NCBI RefSeq assembly: GCF_000699445.3
Contig: NC_067200.1
Span: forward strand, 744,001-808,000
Source of the DNA: Schistosoma haematobium
Taxonomy: Eukaryota > Platyhelminthes > Trematoda > Strigeidida > Schistosomatidae
Direction: 5' to 3'
DNA length: 64,000 nt
Part shown: one piece after another, positions 60,250 through 64,000 of the stretch
Position numbering within the stretch: the first letter of the stretch is position 1
Layout: each line of letters opens with the position of its first letter
Notes under the pieces: generated by a model
Database searches by the model: none
What the model saw: only the letters and a program-made list of their open reading frames with translations
Told to the model about the DNA's origin: nothing
Made by a program: the position numbers and the translations under genes

Positions 60250-60880
60250 TTCAGATATATTTGTATCGTATTTTTCGTCGAGGACCAAACTTCAACAATG
60301 TACAGCTTGACTCACTCTATTCAAGCATTACCTCTGCAAGAAAGCGATAGGGAGTGAACGTTTTTCGCTTAAAGAACTGGACAATGCCGAGAAGGATTTA
60401 TTAGAAAACGCAAAAATGCGAAAAATCGAGAAAGTTGAATAAAATGACACAAGACTTCATACAATATGACTGCTAGGAATTATGTGATCAGTGAGTTACG
60501 ATCGATCGTAATTGACAACCTGGTTCGTGCAGGAGGATATTTTGACACAACAACCATCTACGCGGACGACGCTCGGTTTTATTCGCAACAACGGGGATAG
60601 ATTATTTTGACACGATTATGGTTAAACTGGGGCGCAAATTTCGAAAGCATTACGTTTGCATATTAAAAAGCTTTAACATTGGAGCAATCCATCTACAAGT
60701 TCCTTGCGCACTGTTAACAGACGTCTTTCCGACGGCCTGTGTTAGTCCCGGCAATGCTGGTCTCCAAGTTGATTCAACTTTATCGTGGAAGAGTCGACAG
60801 ACTGAGCCTCAACCACGTGCTGAGGTAATTAATTCCACGGCAGTGTGCAGTAGTCTTTAAATCTTGGCTAGGGATGACTA
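60250..60880 (+). pseudogene. BEL/Pao pol relic: RNase H end and integrase start
   Basis: Broken plus-strand frames: FSLKELDNAEKDLLENAKMR near 60,365-60,425 (the segment preceding the integrase zinc-binding domain in BEL/Pao), NNLVRAGGYFDTTTIYAD-like near 60,510-60,570, then LGRKFRKHYVCILKSFNIGA and IHLQVPCALLTDVF (60,618-60,740), the start of the integrase core (the family reads xAxHLEV...T..F). A CR1-like LINE is inserted at about 60,889. Inactive. Confidence 0.6.
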
Positions 60881-60888
60881 CTAAGTCT

Positions 60889-61930
60889 GGACGACAAGTA
60901 GCTCAGTGATATTCGTCGTGTATGTATTTGTACCTTGATGACCGATATGCATCACAACACACATGGAAGTATTTATCCGCAACTGCCAGGTTTAAGATCA
61001 TTCAGGTAATTTCTTCAGGTTATTTAGGAGTTCCAAACAATCACCCTTACATCATATGGTTCTGCATATCTTGACATCGTCAACATATAGCAAGATCGAT
61101 GATGATGGGAGACAAGGAAGGTCATTTACATACAAGAGGAATAGCACTGGTCCCAAAACTGTTCCCTGTGGCACTCCACTAAGCACAGTTTCCCAGCTAG
61201 ATAACTTCGAGTTCACCCTTACTCTTTGTTGACGCCCAACTAAGAAGTCTTTTATCCACATCAATAAATTGCCTCCATTCCTGACTTTTCTAAACTTATA
61301 TAACAGCCGGTTGTGCGGAACTTTGTCAAAAGCTTGGCTGGAATCAATGTAGGCTACGTCTACAGGTAGCTTTTGGTCCTTAAGAGCGCACCAGCTTTAA
61401 CGAGCGACTAGTAAGTTAGTGAGACAAGAATAACTTATTCTGAAGCCGTGCTACTTCTCCGAAAGGATCCGGTTTTCATCGAGGTACTAAAAAGCTCCTT
61501 CCGAATAATATTTTCTCAAATTTTAACAACCACACTAGTTAGGCTAACAGGGAGGTAATTCTCAGGTTTGTGTTTCGTACCTGTTTTGAAGACAGGACTA
61601 ACTATGGTGTTCTTTCAGTCCTTCCGTAAACGATCCTGAATTACGGATAGATTAAAACATATACTTGAATGGTTTGCAACGAAGTTAGATAATTCCTTCA
61701 GTAGACTAGGATTAAATTCATCGGGCTCCGTAGATTACCTATGTCAAGCTTATTGAGCAGACCAGAGACATCGAGTTCTTTAATGATCACGCTATATAGT
61801 GTATGTGTGGGGGGATTTGTATGCGCTGACGTGAACGGTGCTTCTATGGTAAAGTAGTAGTTCGAGAACACTTGAGCTTCACCAAAGTCGTCCTGCACTA
61901 ATGATGCAGCAATACTGTCCCCTCATAGTG
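60889..61930 (-). pseudogene. CR1-like LINE reverse transcriptase relic inserted in BEL/Pao
   Basis: On the minus strand with several stops and frameshifts: NTIVSPVFKTGTKHKPENY (about 61,600), VDVAYIDSSQAFDKVPHNRL (about 61,340), then an intact frame WIKDFLVGRQQRVRVNSKL, VLSGVPQGTVLGPVLFLLYV and catalytic LLYVDDVKI (61,264-61,052). These are the RT blocks of CR1/Jockey-type LINEs. The 3' end at about 60,889 matches the palindrome spacer fragment. Confidence 0.78.
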
Positions 61931-62194
61931 TACGAATATTTCCTCTTCTTTTTGTCCTGTGACTGTAGTTATGTCTGGCTTTGAAGAATCAATCTGTACA
62001 CCTAGTTCCGGTCGCTTACTGAGTAAGCTTTGAGCATTAGTGTAACAGATCCGAAGCCTATTTAAGCGGCATTGTTGCGATTCTTGACTCGCAGAGATTT
62101 GCGGAAGAAGATATACAGTGATAGACGAATTAACATTGTTGGGTAAGAGAAGGAGTCACAACTTCTATTGCCGAACTTAAAAAATAAAATAGTG
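61931..62194. other. Spacer within the nested retroelements
   Basis: No clear coding block. Probably eroded LINE 5' sequence. Confidence 0.4.
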
Positions 62195-62455
62195 GCCAAA
62201 GAAATGACCAGACGGAACATAGAATGCACTACAATGCCCCTCACGCAAGTCATCCTGGAGAAATGTGGAAAATATTAATAAGAAGTGTACGCAGAACTTT
62301 GAATTCACTATCTGGTGAGCAGACTACTTCCTTTGCGATGCTCAACACTTGTTTGACTGCAATAGAAATAATACTTGATGATAGACCTCTATCACAATTA
62401 CTTTTACGGGAAGCCTATTTCGTTTCATACAAAAGGACGCGATAAACAACATAGA
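62195..62455 (+). pseudogene. BEL/Pao integrase, C-terminal part of core
   Basis: A frame reads HYNAPHASHPGEMWKILIRS, VRRTLNSLSGEQTTSF, LTAIEIILDDRPLSQLLL and ends after YKRTR. This is the conserved end of BEL/Pao integrase (the family has xxExIxNxRPLT). Its N-terminal partner lies at 60.6-60.7 kb on the other side of the CR1-like insertion. Confidence 0.65.
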
Positions 62456-62570
62456 CATCTCATAAGTTGAGGTTTGCAACTAATGTTTGCATATTATTCA
62501 ACCAAGAACTGGTGTTCTAGAAAAAGTAGTTTTTATGTGAATTTCGATTTTGCGCGTATCTCATTCTGAT

Positions 62571-64000
62571 GACTTAGACATTTCGGAAGACTCAACTTAA
62601 GGTAACTTCACTTCAACAGACACTGAAAACCTGGAAGCCATAGACTGTTATTTCATCTAAGTATGCGACTAGTATACAATGCACAATCATTATCCTGCCA
62701 ATGATCACCAGTTTTAATGAACGACAACTGAGTAATACCGCTAATTGACTGAATTCAGGAATATAAACCACCAGATGCCAAATCTTTAGTTTAAGATCGA
62801 CTCATGTTGAAATCTCAGTTGTTCACTTGTTAATGGTTTCATATCACGTAAACAGATTCATTAGTCAGCGTATTTCATCGATAAAAATCAAAATATACAC
62901 CGGTTAATGATTTGTAGTACAATTTTCTCACTGTCAGGACACCAACAATTGCGCTTTGATCAATAAATATAAACATCTATGTCCTACAAGATGTCAGTTG
63001 TGTTTACTGTAACGTAGCAGCAAATTTTCATACTGCGAAATTGACTGATATGAGTTTGAATTACACGAGGAGTATTGGTTTCTTCAAGATTGAGAGTATA
63101 ACATACCGACTTGTACCAACTACTATGAAACCGGACTACACGATTTTCTGCCGACAGTCTACAAACACCGAACATTGTCTAGCTCAATTAAATTATCTCC
63201 TTAATAAAATCATCCAAAACGATGAATCTGAAATTGGCGAGACAGTGCAAACCTGACTTGCCATTTAAATATTCAACTGCGAATGCTTCTTTGCAAAAGA
63301 GCGCATTTCAAATCTGTTGGAAAGTGAGGGCAAACTTCAGCACAAAATGACACGTCAAAATGTATTCAACCTCACGTAAAATTTGATCGCTCACATTGAA
63401 CCATGATATGCAACCATAGTCAATATTCAGTGAAAACATACATTGGGTCAATAGTAAAATGTGTTTATTCAGAATATCAGATGAGGATGAGTTTATCCGC
63501 CACAGTGATTGATATAAAATGGAACACAGAACGTGATGTGGATTTTATCACCAGGATGATTCACCACAGTCTCATAGACCGATGTACACAGGAAGTAATA
63601 ACTAGTCGAGTCTCAAAGAACCAGGATCATCAATGCACGATCCATAGATTGATAAAATGAGGAAGTGAGAGCTAGATGATTCTGTGACCAAACAACCACT
63701 AAACTCATCTGAAATTAGACGGTCAATGGCTACAGTGTTTATTCATAGATGGAGCACAGCCTTCTATGAATTGACAGCCGAGAGATTTGTTTTCACTTCA
63801 TTTTGTTTATAGAAAGTAGTAATCTTTTGATAAATGAGAATTTCACTCATCGTTTTTCTGAACGTGTGGCTAATTATCAAGTTATTATTAGAAATCGTTG
63901 TTTTTTTGTTCTAAATAAGATTCATATTACGCCCACCATACATAATAGATGATATAGAATAATACCAACTTATTTGATTAATGAGATGGCGTGAGGTGAC
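62571..64000 (-). repeat. Third copy of the palindrome arm (runs off window)
   Basis: Nearly identical to 45,958-47,387, same orientation, at a constant offset of 16,613 bases, including the 85-codon open frame (63,403-63,660) that is broken in the right arm. Oriented as the right arm. The far end lies beyond the window, so whether an inverted partner follows is unknown. Confidence 0.9.

Noticed and set aside
60618..60860. 80-codon frame as a stand-alone host gene
   Set aside because: Its wording fits the start of a BEL/Pao integrase core and it sits in line with other BEL/Pao pieces.
1..64000. CRISPR arrays, operons, ribosome binding sites, prokaryotic terminators, rRNA or spliced-leader RNA genes
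   Set aside because: None seen. The sequence is eukaryotic with spliced genes and retroelements, and the schistosome spliced-leader sequence (from memory) was not found.

Overview
The window looks like schistosome (Schistosoma, blood-fluke) nuclear DNA. The support is AT-rich intergenic sequence, a compact intron-rich gene resembling the schistosome egg protein CP391S-like family, relics of SMalpha-like SINEs that carry hammerhead ribozymes, Penelope-like elements, three RTE-type LINE families, CR1-like LINE fragments, and LTR relics of Gypsy and BEL/Pao type. Family names come from memory of protein motifs; no database was searched.

Only one complete host gene was reconstructed, on the minus strand from 34,882 to 26,837. 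It has 12 exons with consistent phases and encodes 335 aa: signal peptide, extracellular domain, PSI (plexin-repeat) cysteine module, Thr-rich N-glycosylated stalk, transmembrane helix and short basic tail. One exon is a 27-nt micro-exon. A decayed paralogous piece of the same gene (exon 7/8 region) lies at 42.8-43.5 kb. A second, weaker host candidate is two exons at 56.1-56.5 kb (minus) with an apparent 33-nt intron.

Layout. 0-1 kb: open gag of a Gypsy-like element (minus) with primer-binding site. 2-6 kb: Penelope 3' end, then two RTE relics (minus). 6.0-7.5 kb: 3' part of a gag-type ORF, polypurine tract and LTR (minus). 8-25 kb: mostly non-coding, with SINE relics (9.2, 17.7, 20.4 kb), an RTE relic (10.6-12 kb), a 270-bp terminal-inverted-repeat element (14.1 kb), copies of unnamed repeat families, a Gypsy RT relic (24.1 kb) and an internally deleted RTE (24.9-25.7 kb). 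26.8-34.9 kb: host gene. 35-42 kb: more copies of the same repeats, colinear with those at 12-21 kb, plus two Penelope relics. 43.9-47.9 kb: large palindrome with arms of about 1.66 kb around a 702-bp spacer. 48-50.2 kb and 51-54 kb: two long RTE elements (plus). 57.1-58.6 kb: RTE pieces fused to a gag zinc-knuckle segment. 60.2-62.5 kb: BEL/Pao pol relic interrupted by a CR1-like LINE. 62.57 kb to the end: a third copy of the palindrome arm.

The host gene sits in a region shaped by repeated segmental duplication and nested retroelements. Most retroelement ORFs are broken. The gag at the window edge is the longest uninterrupted one.
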